Assembly (NCBI GenBank): GCA_002742935.1
Contig: PDON01000061.1
Span: 35,794 to 99,793 of the forward strand
From: Candidatus Cloacimonadota bacterium
Lineage (GTDB): Bacteria; UBA4055
Reading direction: 5' to 3'
Length of the DNA stretch: 64,000 nt
A program made the translations under genes and the position numbers. This document shows positions 27,326 to 36,548 of the stretch, in pieces. A model generated the notes under the pieces. That model made no database searches. It saw only the letters and a program-made list of their open reading frames with translations, and was not told the origin of the DNA. Numbering within the stretch: position 1 is the stretch's first letter; every line of letters begins with the position of its first letter.

Positions 27326-30085
27326 CTATAGATTATAAATAGTTCTTAAAATATATTTAGTAAGATATACAGATCCTATCTCTTTACTAAGTCCCGTTAG
27401 TGAATTTAAGATTTTCAAACTACTCTTTTTTAGACCTAAATTTGATAAAACAGATGCTATTTTAAGCTGTAATCTTATCTCCTCTATAATCAGACCTTTT
27501 GAATTACAAAAATCTAAAGCTTTTTGATAATGCTCTTTCCCTTTTTCCATATCACCATTTATCATAGAGTAAACAGCTTTAATTTTATGAAAACCAATCT
27601 TATTTTTTAATGTTATACCCTCTTTTGTAAGAAAGCTTTCCTGTTTATTAAGGAATATGGATACATCATCATACCTTTTTTGGGTAATAAAGTTTTCAAT
27701 TACAATATTGTTAAAGTTAAATTGATTGTCATAATTTAAAAAATACTCATAATCTGGTTGCTCCAACCTGTCTAATATTTTGTTTGAACTATTAAATCTA
27801 CCTGTTTCTGCATACAGCGTTGCCATTTTAAATAATATGGAAGGAATCCTTATCTTACTACCTTGATTGGAATATTTTTTGAAAGCATATTTATAGCACT
27901 TTTTAGCTATTTTAAATCTATGTTCATAGTAGTATAGATCTCCTATTCTTTCAATAAACTTTGTAAACTCCTGCCTATCCTTTATTTTAACTGAGTATTG
28001 AAGTGCTTTTTTAGTTATCTCTTTACTCTTTCCTATATTATTTTGCAACAGATAGTATCTTGAAAGAATCCAGTATCTATCTATAGAATCTTTTTGTTCT
28101 TTATCGGCTTGAGAGTACAATAAACTTTTATGTAAATATCTTGATGATTTATCGGGTTCTCTGTCCAAATATAGATCTGAGAGGTTTGAGTAACACTTTG
28201 TGAGGTAGTTATAATCCATAAATGTATAGAAAATATTTAAAGCCCTGTTAAAATGGTTAAAACTTAGATCAAACTCCCTTTCTTTATTGGATATTATTGC
28301 AGAAAGATAGTTTATTTTTGCATAAACCAGATCTACTGAAAACTCCTCAGATTTTTGGTAGAATAGAATCCCCATACTTAGGGCATCCATTGCTGATCTT
28401 AAATCATTATTTTGATAATGGATCTTACCTAGATTGTAGTATATCTTTATTATCTCACTGTTATAATCTAGATTTTTATAATAAACTTGAGCTTCCTGAT
28501 AGTTTTTTACGGCAGGCTCTAAATCATAATATTTATGGTATAGATCACCCAAAAGATGATAAAATTTTGCTAACCACAGTTGATTTTCTATCCTCTTTGC
28601 ATATTCAATACCCTTTTTAGCTATTTCAATAACTTCTCTTTTTTCCTCCATTTCAAGTAGTGCTACAGCCTTATAATATTGGGCTATAATTTTCTTTTTA
28701 TCCGAATAATTTTCTAAATCTTCATTTGTAAATTCATACATTGATTGATAATTTTCTAAATCTACCAAAGATTTCAAGTAGATATTGTAATAGTATATAT
28801 CATCATTTTCGTCAAACTGAAACTTTTGATAATTTTTTTCATAGACTTTTGCCAGAAAAAGACTTTCTCCATCACTCTCATACTTGTTTATTGTTGATTT
28901 AAACTCTTCAAATTCACTTACACCAAAAATTTTATTGTAAAAATTGCTATGATACTCATAATAAACTCTGTTACTTTCTTTGAAAATACTATTTATAATG
29001 TCTGAAAGATTTGATATATTATCTTTCAAAAATTGATACCCATTAAAATATTTAGATATATTTTCCAAGAGAATATTACTGCTTACAACGGCAAAATTTT
29101 TGTAGAAGTGTATAATCCCATCTTTATGTAATATTGAAAGCTCATTGCTTGGGTACTTACCTTTTTCTGTTTTTATGTATTGTATAGAGTTTAGAAAAAG
29201 TTTCCCTTCAAAGAAAAGGAAGAATCCTAGAAGTTTTTTACACATTGGAGAGAGTGATTCAAAATATTCATCAAATATATCATCTTCAGATTCTTTGGGA
29301 ATATTTTTATTAAGATATATTAGTTCTTGATTTATCTTTTTTAAATGAAAGTAAAGCTCAGAATTCTCTTTAAGATACTGTCTGTTTATTTCAATATAGA
29401 GATTTGTAGGGTTTGTTATTGAAAGTTTGGATAAGTTTAGATTATTCTTTAGTTCAACTACTGATTTCATCTCTCCATAGAGTATGGTAAAAACCGGATA
29501 GTGAACTAAACTACTCTTTAATGAAGAGAGAAATATATCAATAGCTTGAGATGATATATTTTTACTGTTTCTTATTTCTATAACTAACGGTTTTGAGCTA
29601 TTTTCAAATATTTCCATTGCAAAATTACTGATAAACAACGAAAACTCTCTAACTATAATGGATATTCTTTCTCTGTAGGAGTAGTTGTAAACCCTTTTGG
29701 TATTAAGAACTCCTGTCAGCTCCAATAGAAGAATCAACCTTTTTTGAAAATCTTCACTACTTTTTTTCTCAATTTTTTCAATAATCTCCTCTTTTTTTGA
29801 TGAAGGTAGTATTTCTAAGTAGATTAGTAAAATATCGGTAATTAGTGATAGATGAGACCTCTTTTTATAGTAGTTGTAAATTAGAAACCTGTTTTTATCA
29901 TTAAAATTGAAAGCTTTACCTAAATCATCCCCAATTACTGATATATCTGATATATTATCAGGAATAATTGTTAGAGCGGGTTTAAAAAAGGTTCCTCCTC
30001 TGTATCTATTAATATTATCATCTTTTAAAATTAAATTTTTTTGATAAAAATCTTTCAACTCTTTATATGATTTTAATGTTTTCAT
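27326..30085 (-). CDS. Large TPR protein with degenerate AAA/STAND-like N-terminal half
   Basis: A 919-residue soluble protein. The C-terminal part (about residues 400-919) is a long array of tetratricopeptide repeats, for example LAKFYHLLGDLYHKYYDLEP and EIIKIYYNLGKIHYQNNDLR. The N-terminal 350 residues have the texture of an AAA/STAND ATPase lid and core: a Walker-B-like strand LVIEIRNSKNIS, a following strand PVFTILYGE, and helical winged-helix-like parts. No P-loop (GxxxxGK[ST]) can be found, so ATP hydrolysis is unlikely. MalT/AfsR-like regulators have a similar plan. It begins 12 bases after the maf stop, placing it in the nadE-maf unit. Function unknown. Confidence 0.7.
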   Translation of the reverse strand: MKTLKSYKELKDFYQKNLILKDDNINRYRGGTFFKPALTIIPDNISDISVIGDDLGKAFNFNDKNRFLIYNYYKKRSHLSLITDILLIYLEILPSSKKEEIIEKIEKKSSEDFQKRLILLLELTGVLNTKRVYNYSYRERISIIVREFSLFISNFAMEIFENSSKPLVIEIRNSKNISSQAIDIFLSSLKSSLVHYPVFTILYGEMKSVVELKNNLNLSKLSITNPTNLYIEINRQYLKENSELYFHLKKINQELIYLNKNIPKESEDDIFDEYFESLSPMCKKLLGFFLFFEGKLFLNSIQYIKTEKGKYPSNELSILHKDGIIHFYKNFAVVSSNILLENISKYFNGYQFLKDNISNLSDIINSIFKESNRVYYEYHSNFYNKIFGVSEFEEFKSTINKYESDGESLFLAKVYEKNYQKFQFDENDDIYYYNIYLKSLVDLENYQSMYEFTNEDLENYSDKKKIIAQYYKAVALLEMEEKREVIEIAKKGIEYAKRIENQLWLAKFYHLLGDLYHKYYDLEPAVKNYQEAQVYYKNLDYNSEIIKIYYNLGKIHYQNNDLRSAMDALSMGILFYQKSEEFSVDLVYAKINYLSAIISNKEREFDLSFNHFNRALNIFYTFMDYNYLTKCYSNLSDLYLDREPDKSSRYLHKSLLYSQADKEQKDSIDRYWILSRYYLLQNNIGKSKEITKKALQYSVKIKDRQEFTKFIERIGDLYYYEHRFKIAKKCYKYAFKKYSNQGSKIRIPSILFKMATLYAETGRFNSSNKILDRLEQPDYEYFLNYDNQFNFNNIVIENFITQKRYDDVSIFLNKQESFLTKEGITLKNKIGFHKIKAVYSMINGDMEKGKEHYQKALDFCNSKGLIIEEIRLQLKIASVLSNLGLKKSSLKILNSLTGLSKEIGSVYLTKYILRTIYNL

Positions 30086-30097
30086 ACTAAATCTTCT

Positions 30098-30673
30098 TTA
30101 AATTTTAATTCCAATTTTACTCATCATCTTCACAAATTTTGAAACAGGAAATCCCATAACGGCAAAAAAACAACCATCTATTCTCTTTATAAACCTTGAA
30201 CCTTTGCCTTGTATTCCATAAGATCCTGCTTTATCAAAAGGTTCACTTGTCGATATATACCACTCTATATCATTGTTACTCATCTCTTCAAAAAACACAT
30301 CTGTTTTTACATGATCAACTGATACGATACTATTTTCTTGATCTATAATAGATACAGAAGTATAAACTTGATGCTTTTTACCCGATAGTAATTTTAATGT
30401 ATCAAAAGCCTCTTTACTACTCTTTGGTTTTGTTAATATTCTATCCCCAAGAACTACAATAGTATCAGAAGAGATTATTACTCTATTTTTCACTTTCTTT
30501 GCTATATCACTACCTTTTAGATAGGCAAGTTTTTCAACAAAATCTCCAAAAGTTCCTTCCCTTTCTATATTTTCATTAATATCAGAAGGTATGGTATCAA
30601 ACTCTAATCCAAGATTTGTTAAAAGCTCCACTCTTCTAGGCGATTTTGATGCTAATATATATCTTCTCTCCAA
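30098..30673 (-). CDS. maf: Maf-family nucleotide pyrophosphatase
   Basis: A 191-residue house-cleaning enzyme that hydrolyses non-canonical or modified nucleoside triphosphates. The N-terminal signature ILASKSPRRVELLTNLGLEF, the catalytic SSDTIVVL, and LSGKKHQVYTSVSII are intact; the C-terminal part DKAGSYGIQGKGSRFI and CFFAVMGFPV is also typical. It begins 2 bases after the nadE stop and ends 12 bases before the large TPR gene. The product is cytoplasmic. Confidence 0.95.
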   Translation of the reverse strand: MERRYILASKSPRRVELLTNLGLEFDTIPSDINENIEREGTFGDFVEKLAYLKGSDIAKKVKNRVIISSDTIVVLGDRILTKPKSSKEAFDTLKLLSGKKHQVYTSVSIIDQENSIVSVDHVKTDVFFEEMSNNDIEWYISTSEPFDKAGSYGIQGKGSRFIKRIDGCFFAVMGFPVSKFVKMMSKIGIKI

Positions 30674-30675
30674 AT

Positions 30676-31425
30676 CTATAACTCCAGTTTGATAGGTACA
30701 TTAAATTTAAAACTATTAGCTTTAACTCTATCTAAAACTTTATTAACAGTCTCCTCCCCAAACTCTTTGATAGATATATGTTTTTTATCCTCTCCATTTA
30801 TCATTATAGAATCGGCAGTAGCATAACTAAAACCAAGATCATCTTCATCACTCTGATCTTCCCAAAGATCTGCACTTGGTTTTTTTACTATGAGTGGGGT
30901 TGGAACTCCAAGCTCTCTTCCTATTTCAAAAATTTCACTTTTATAGAAAGGAGCTATAGGGTTTATTATTGAAGCAAGATCCCCAAATAGGGTTCCATAA
31001 CCGAGAAGAAGTTCACTTCTATTACTTGTTCCCATTACTATAGAGTTAGTTTCAGCTGCCAAGTCAAAGAGAACAATCATTCTTGTTCTTGCCATTATAT
31101 TTCCCAATCTAAGTTGAGATATCTTTGGAAAAGGTTTTGATATGGCATCAACTATATTGCTAATATCAACCTCTCTACTTTTAATACCCAGATCATCAAT
31201 AACAAGATTAGCATCAATAATAGATTCTCTACTGGAGGTTTTGTAAGGCATTTTTACAACCTCAACATTCTCTTTACCTAAAGCTTTAACAGCTAAGTAT
31301 GCAACTACAGCACTGTCCAAACCACCTGAAAGCCCTATTATTCCTCTTTTAAAACCTGCTTTAGAAAATTGATCCTTTATGAAATCAACTGAAATATCTA
31401 TACTCTTTTTTGGATTACTATTCAT
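30676..31425 (-). CDS. nadE: NH3-dependent NAD+ synthase
   Basis: Converts deamido-NAD to NAD+ using ATP and ammonia, the last step of NAD synthesis. The PP-loop SGGLDS (in RGIIGLSGGLDSAVVAYLA), the MGTSNRSELLLGYGT motif and the end region KKPSADLWEDQSDEDDLG are all present. There is no glutaminase domain, so it uses free ammonia. The start is placed at the ATG at 31425, which has GGGG just upstream; an in-frame GTG 18 bases earlier has no ribosome site. It heads the nadE-maf-TPR unit. Confidence 0.95.
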   Translation of the reverse strand: MNSNPKKSIDISVDFIKDQFSKAGFKRGIIGLSGGLDSAVVAYLAVKALGKENVEVVKMPYKTSSRESIIDANLVIDDLGIKSREVDISNIVDAISKPFPKISQLRLGNIMARTRMIVLFDLAAETNSIVMGTSNRSELLLGYGTLFGDLASIINPIAPFYKSEIFEIGRELGVPTPLIVKKPSADLWEDQSDEDDLGFSYATADSIMINGEDKKHISIKEFGEETVNKVLDRVKANSFKFNVPIKLEL

Positions 31426-31516
31426 TTTTTCCCCATAACACACTAATTTTTAATAGTTCTATTTACAAATATAAATAAAAAAAGAAACTATTAAAAGTTC
31501 CTAAATTGAGGTAAAT

Positions 31517-31546
31517 AAAAAAGGTCTCAAATTTGAGACCTTTTTT
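31517..31546. terminator. Terminator between subtilase gene and nadE
   Basis: A 30-base perfect palindrome made of A6, GGTCTCAAATTTGAGACC and T6. It follows the stop of the subtilisin-like gene by 18 bases on the minus strand. Confidence 0.85.
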
Positions 31547-31564
31547 ATTATTTTAAAAGAGAAA

Positions 31565-34117
31565 TTACTTTATTAAAGTCATCTTTCTTGTATCTTTGAT
31601 ACCGTTAACAGTTATAGTGTAGTAGTAAACACCGGAGTTTAATCCTGATCCATCAAATTTGAAAGAGTGGGATCCTGCTTTTAACTGTCTGGATGCATAA
31701 TTTTTAACAATCTCACCTTTACTATTGTAAACCATCATTTCAACTTCACCTGTTCTATTCATATTGAAGTTTATAGTAGTTTCAGGGTTGAAAGGGTTAG
31801 GGTAGTTTTGGTCAAGAGTAAAATCTTTTGCTACAATTTCATCAATTCCAGAACCAACAGACATTGTAACAGGAATACCTGTAGGATGAGGTATATTATT
31901 TCCATTAGTTAGAGTAATAAGACCCTCCATTGAGGTTCCAAGTGGGTATGATCCAGAGTTGAAGTTCACATCAAATGTAGCAGTTCCACCTGCAGGAATA
32001 GTTCCTGTTTCATTTTCAAGAGTTAACCATGGAGTTATATCAGCTTCAACTAAACCTGTAATACACCAGTTAAAATCTAATGTTGCAGCTATATTAGCCA
32101 GCTGTTCCCAGTTACCATCCATGTATATCCAACCACCTTTATTAGGAACCATAGGTCCTACATCGCAACCACTTGGGTGATCTCCTGTTGCACTTATCTC
32201 GTATCCAATCCAATACTCATTACCTGAAACTAAAGGTATAGGGTTTGTTAAAGTTATGGTTTCCCAAGTTTGAGCTTCTGTAATCATTGAAGTTATATTT
32301 TGAGAATAAATTTCTGTTCCCGGATCATTTTCAGATCCACCTTCCCAAACATGAAGTATAAGAGAAGAGAAATCTAAACTATTGAAAGCAAGACTAACTT
32401 TTGTAAGATTACTTCCGTAAAGTGTTGCTAAATCTTCATTATCAAATCTTGCAGCAGAGATCCACTCAGCAGCAGCACCAGTACCTATACCACTATTTAA
32501 ATTACCATCATGATGTGCTATAGCAACTTCATCTTTAACCGGTTCAGTTTCAACAGAACCCTCTGAAGGGATAGAAGAAAGCTCTTCTCCGTTTAATGAT
32601 AATTTAGAGTAGTCAATATCTTTTGATCCCTGTATTGCTGCAGTGAAATCAAAAGCAGAAGAACTATTATTTGTTAGAGTAATAGTTTGAGTAGCAGTTG
32701 AGTTTTCATTCACAACAATATTTATCTCTGAAGGATTGATATTAATATCATCCCAAGGAGAAGATCCGTTTATAGCATTAATAGAGTTTTTTAGGTTTAT
32801 TCTTAAACCAATTTTGTCTCCGTTAGAGTATGGAAGAGGCTCGTCACCATAATCCTCTAAATAATCTCTTAGAAGGTTTACACCATCCTCGTTAGCTGGA
32901 AACATTCCAGGTTTGTTTGCTAAAAGTATAGCAGCTCCACCTGATACAATAGGTGTTGCCATTGAAGTTCCCGGCCACTCTTCATAAGAGTGTCCATTAC
33001 TAATACTAGGATCTGTAGTACTTAAAATACTTGAACCCGGAGCACAAATTGTTACCCAATCACCATAGTTTGAAAATGAGGTTTTAAAGTCTGCACTTGT
33101 AGTAGCTCCAACACTAACAGCATTCTCATAACCTGCAGGATAGCTTATTTGGTTTGTATTCTCATTTCCGGCAGCAGCTACAAATATACAACCCTTTGCA
33201 GTTGAATAGTTAACAGCATTTCTGTTAGCTGTGTTAAATGATCCTCCTCCCCATGAATTTGAGGAAACTCTTGCTCCATTATCAGCAGCATATTTAATAG
33301 CAGGAGATGTTGTACTTGGGTATGAATTAGGGAAAATTTTTACACCCATAATTTTAGCACCGAAACCAACACCAACAATACCTGTTTGTTGAGGTTGAGA
33401 AGTATGGTCTGTTGCAGCGGCAATACCGGAACAGTGAGTACCATGATCTTCACCACCGTTACCACCCGGCATTGTAAAATCATGATCTAGAATATTATCA
33501 CCATCGGAAAAATCCCAACCATAAAAATCATCTACTTTACCATTACCATCATCATCAACACCTGGAGCTCCATTAATTTCGGCTTCATTGTGCCACATAG
33601 CTTGTCTAAGATCTCTATGATTAATCTTTACTCCACTATCTATAATAGCTATAATAACACCTTCAGCACCTTGTTGAGTATCCCAAGCTTCATCTGTTTC
33701 GGTTTTAGTAAGATACCATTGTTCAGAAACTAAAGAATCTGTAGGAGTGTAGTAAAGTTCATACTTCTCATCAAGTTCTGCAGTTAATACATTGTCAATC
33801 TTTTCAAGCTTGTCAATAACAGATCTTTCTGTTTGATCTCCACTGTAATCAAGAATATAGAATTGATCTAGACCGTACTCTTTAGAAAGTCTATCTTCTG
33901 TATTATCAAATAAAGGTTTAAAATTATTAACTCTAATCTCTTTTCCCAGTTGATCTAGTGCTTGAATGCCACTGCTTAGACCGTCTCTTTCTGAAAACTT
34001 GACAGATTTAACATCTGAAAGTTGAACAATAACTCTTTTTGGCCAAAAATCATTGTTCTTGGCTAACAATGCCATAGAAAGAACAAGCATCATCAACACT
34101 GTAATAATTTTCTTCAT
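31565..34117 (-). CDS. Subtilisin-like serine protease with type IX sorting domain
   Basis: An 850-residue secreted S8 protease. Signal peptide (1-19), an inhibitor-like propeptide (to about 120), then the catalytic domain with D160 (IIDSGV), H225 (DHGTHCSG) and S385 (GTSMATP), all intact. Several Asp-rich loops (VDDDGNGKVDD) suggest calcium sites. Two beta-sandwich domains follow (about 450-760), then the C-terminal sorting domain starting QNYPNPFNPETTINF and ending TRKMTLIK, which directs type IX export and cell-surface attachment or release. The minus-strand ATG is preceded by a GGAGGA-type ribosome site. A palindromic terminator follows. Confidence 0.94.
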   Translation of the reverse strand: MKKIITVLMMLVLSMALLAKNNDFWPKRVIVQLSDVKSVKFSERDGLSSGIQALDQLGKEIRVNNFKPLFDNTEDRLSKEYGLDQFYILDYSGDQTERSVIDKLEKIDNVLTAELDEKYELYYTPTDSLVSEQWYLTKTETDEAWDTQQGAEGVIIAIIDSGVKINHRDLRQAMWHNEAEINGAPGVDDDGNGKVDDFYGWDFSDGDNILDHDFTMPGGNGGEDHGTHCSGIAAATDHTSQPQQTGIVGVGFGAKIMGVKIFPNSYPSTTSPAIKYAADNGARVSSNSWGGGSFNTANRNAVNYSTAKGCIFVAAAGNENTNQISYPAGYENAVSVGATTSADFKTSFSNYGDWVTICAPGSSILSTTDPSISNGHSYEEWPGTSMATPIVSGGAAILLANKPGMFPANEDGVNLLRDYLEDYGDEPLPYSNGDKIGLRINLKNSINAINGSSPWDDININPSEINIVVNENSTATQTITLTNNSSSAFDFTAAIQGSKDIDYSKLSLNGEELSSIPSEGSVETEPVKDEVAIAHHDGNLNSGIGTGAAAEWISAARFDNEDLATLYGSNLTKVSLAFNSLDFSSLILHVWEGGSENDPGTEIYSQNITSMITEAQTWETITLTNPIPLVSGNEYWIGYEISATGDHPSGCDVGPMVPNKGGWIYMDGNWEQLANIAATLDFNWCITGLVEADITPWLTLENETGTIPAGGTATFDVNFNSGSYPLGTSMEGLITLTNGNNIPHPTGIPVTMSVGSGIDEIVAKDFTLDQNYPNPFNPETTINFNMNRTGEVEMMVYNSKGEIVKNYASRQLKAGSHSFKFDGSGLNSGVYYYTITVNGIKDTRKMTLIK

Positions 34118-34396
34118 TAGTCCTCCAATTTACACTTAAAATAAGTTCAATCTTAACTTTACCGGAGAATCCTAAACTTTGGCTCCCCATCTTATAAATA
34201 TTTCATCAGGAAGCATAACTATAGGTAAGCTCCCCAGTTTAATAATAAAATACAGTGTAAGTAAATGAATGTCAAGGGAACAACTTATAAAACAGCTATA
34301 CTACCCAATTTTTAGCTAGCCTATAGTGGAAGTAGCCTATATATTTTATTGTAAATTGCATAAGGTATGAAACTGAAGAATAGTTAAAGGTTGAAA

Positions 34397-36247
34397 ATGG
34401 CTTTAGTTGAACTTAAAAATATATCCTACACTCTAAGCGGAACAAAAATTCTTGATGAAACTAACTTAATAATAAATAGTGGTGAACGAATCTTTCTTCT
34501 AGGAAGAAACGGAGTAGGAAAAACAACACTTCTTAAAATGATTTCGGGAGATCTTAAACCTGATAGCGGCGATATTATTAAGCAAAAAAATTTAATAATT
34601 GGTTATATGCCTCAAGATATCGTCAGCTTTGATGGTTCTCTTTTTGAATATATAGTTTTAGGTGCCGGTAAGGTTGGAAAACTCCTAGTTGATTTTCATA
34701 AAAATATCAAACTGGAAAGGTTTGATGAGAACAACAGTATACAAAATGAGATTGAAAAACTTAAAGGTTGGGATATTGAACAGAGATGTGAAAAACTTCT
34801 ATCCATGATTGGTCTAAAAGGGGATATACTCTTCTCCTCACTTTCATCGGGATTAAAAAGAAAGGTTACATTGGCAAAAGCCATTATCTCTTTCCCCAAT
34901 ATTTTAATTCTGGATGAACCCACAAATCATATGGATATTCCAACAGTGAAGTGGCTTGAAAAGTTTCTTTTAGATCTTAAAATAACCCTTGTAATTGTTA
35001 CTCATGACAGAAGATTTCTAAGAACAATGGCAACATCTATAATTGAACTTAGAAAAGGAAAAGTTTTTAAATTTGGGTCAGATTATGATGAATTTTTGAT
35101 AAGAAGAGATCATATTGAATCTCTGGAAAGAGAGAACCTTCATAAACTTGAAAGCTTTATAAAATCTGAGGAGTATTGGGCAGGAAGAAGTATTACTGCC
35201 AGAAGAACTAGAAACGAAGGTAGAAGTAGAAGAATAGAAGCTCTAAAAAAGGAGAGGGATCAGAGAAAAGAGTATGTAGGTAAGATGAATGTAGTTGTTG
35301 ACAGTGAAAAAAGTTCCGGAAGATTGGTGGCTAAAATTAAAGATATAAGCTTCAAGTATGATAAAAAGTACATTGTAAAATCTTTCAGCTCTACTATTCT
35401 CAGAAAGGATAGAGTGGGTATTATTGGACCTAACGGTTGTGGAAAATCGACTCTAATAAAGCTTCTTCTTGGTAAACTTACTCCTGAAAGTGGAGAAGTT
35501 GAACTTGGAACAAAGCTTAATATAGGGTATTTCGATCAGAATGTGGGAGGTTTAGATCCAAATCTTACCGTTAAAGATAACGTTCTAAAGGGTACGGATT
35601 TTATCTGTTTGGGTGGCAGAGAAATACATATAAACAGCTACCTAAAAAGATTTCTATTTCCTCAAGACAGACACAACTCTCCCATAAGTTCACTTTCAGG
35701 TGGAGAAAAAAACAGATTACAGCTTGCAAAGTTGTTTTCAAAGCCTGTCAACTTCATGGTTTTAGATGAACCCACAAATGATCTGGATATGGAAACACTG
35801 GAACTTTTAGAGGAACTTTTATTAGAATTTGATGGAACATCTATAATAATAAGCCACGATAGAGAGTTTTTAGACAATATTGTTACCTCATCTATATACT
35901 TTACTCCAAATGGTATTGAGGAGAGGTTTGGAGGTTATGAAGATATTGAGTTTACAACCCCTTCTGTTCCCAAAAATCAAAAAACTGAAAAGATTAAGAG
36001 AGAGAAGAAAGTTAAAAAGAGGAAACTGAGTTTTAATGAAAGAAGAGAACTCGAAAAACTTCCTGATACAATTGATAATCTTGAAAAAGAGATAGATAGG
36101 TTAAATGAAGATTTAACCACTCCTGAAGTTTATCTTAATGTTGAAAAGCTTACCAAAACTAAGGAAGAAATTGCTTTGAAAACAATTGAACTTGAAGAGA
36201 GTATAGAGAGATGGGGTTTTCTTGAAGAAATTTTAAGTGGTGAATAA
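34397..36247 (+). CDS. ABC-F family ATPase (Uup/EttA-like)
   Basis: A 616-residue soluble protein with two nucleotide-binding domains and no membrane part. Walker A: LGRNGVGKTT and IGPNGCGKST; signature motifs LSSGLKRK (first, altered) and LSGGEKNR (second); Walker B: LILDEPTNHMD and MVLDEPTNDLD. A linker between the domains is present at about 240-300 and a C-terminal coiled coil (about 540-610), as in Uup. ABC-F proteins act on the ribosome, or in the case of Uup on DNA stability; the exact subgroup is not certain. The start is placed at the ATG at 34397 with AAAGG six bases upstream rather than at the TTG six bases earlier. Confidence 0.93.
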   Translation: MALVELKNISYTLSGTKILDETNLIINSGERIFLLGRNGVGKTTLLKMISGDLKPDSGDIIKQKNLIIGYMPQDIVSFDGSLFEYIVLGAGKVGKLLVDFHKNIKLERFDENNSIQNEIEKLKGWDIEQRCEKLLSMIGLKGDILFSSLSSGLKRKVTLAKAIISFPNILILDEPTNHMDIPTVKWLEKFLLDLKITLVIVTHDRRFLRTMATSIIELRKGKVFKFGSDYDEFLIRRDHIESLERENLHKLESFIKSEEYWAGRSITARRTRNEGRSRRIEALKKERDQRKEYVGKMNVVVDSEKSSGRLVAKIKDISFKYDKKYIVKSFSSTILRKDRVGIIGPNGCGKSTLIKLLLGKLTPESGEVELGTKLNIGYFDQNVGGLDPNLTVKDNVLKGTDFICLGGREIHINSYLKRFLFPQDRHNSPISSLSGGEKNRLQLAKLFSKPVNFMVLDEPTNDLDMETLELLEELLLEFDGTSIIISHDREFLDNIVTSSIYFTPNGIEERFGGYEDIEFTTPSVPKNQKTEKIKREKKVKKRKLSFNERRELEKLPDTIDNLEKEIDRLNEDLTTPEVYLNVEKLTKTKEEIALKTIELEESIERWGFLEEILSGE

Positions 36248-36548
36248 TATTACTTAACCTTAGTTTCTGCTGAAAAAGTTATAAACACTAAGCGGTTACA
36301 GCAAAATAGTAGTAGAGACAGAGTATCTTCTCTATCAGGCTACAAAGTTTCAGATAGATATTTATTTTAAACTCTTACATTTTATTTCAACAAAACTCTA
36401 CTAACTACCTAAATAAACAGGGATTATCCTTTTTTAGCTAAAACATAATCGGGAAATATATCCCGTATGAAAATAGTAAATTTGTATTGTCATCTATTAA
36501 CTATTAAATTATTTTTGTCTGTAGAAGGTTCTAATAGGGAGATTTTAG
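36248..36548. other. Gap between the ABC-F and DnaE-like genes
   Basis: AT-rich; contains a small hairpin CGGGA/TCCCG (36450-36465) and an AATAGGGAG ribosome site just before 36549. No repeat copy, RNA gene or small gene was found. Confidence 0.4.

Noticed and set aside
31425..31443. Earlier GTG start for nadE
   Set aside because: No ribosome site in front of it, whereas GGGG lies just before the ATG at 31425.
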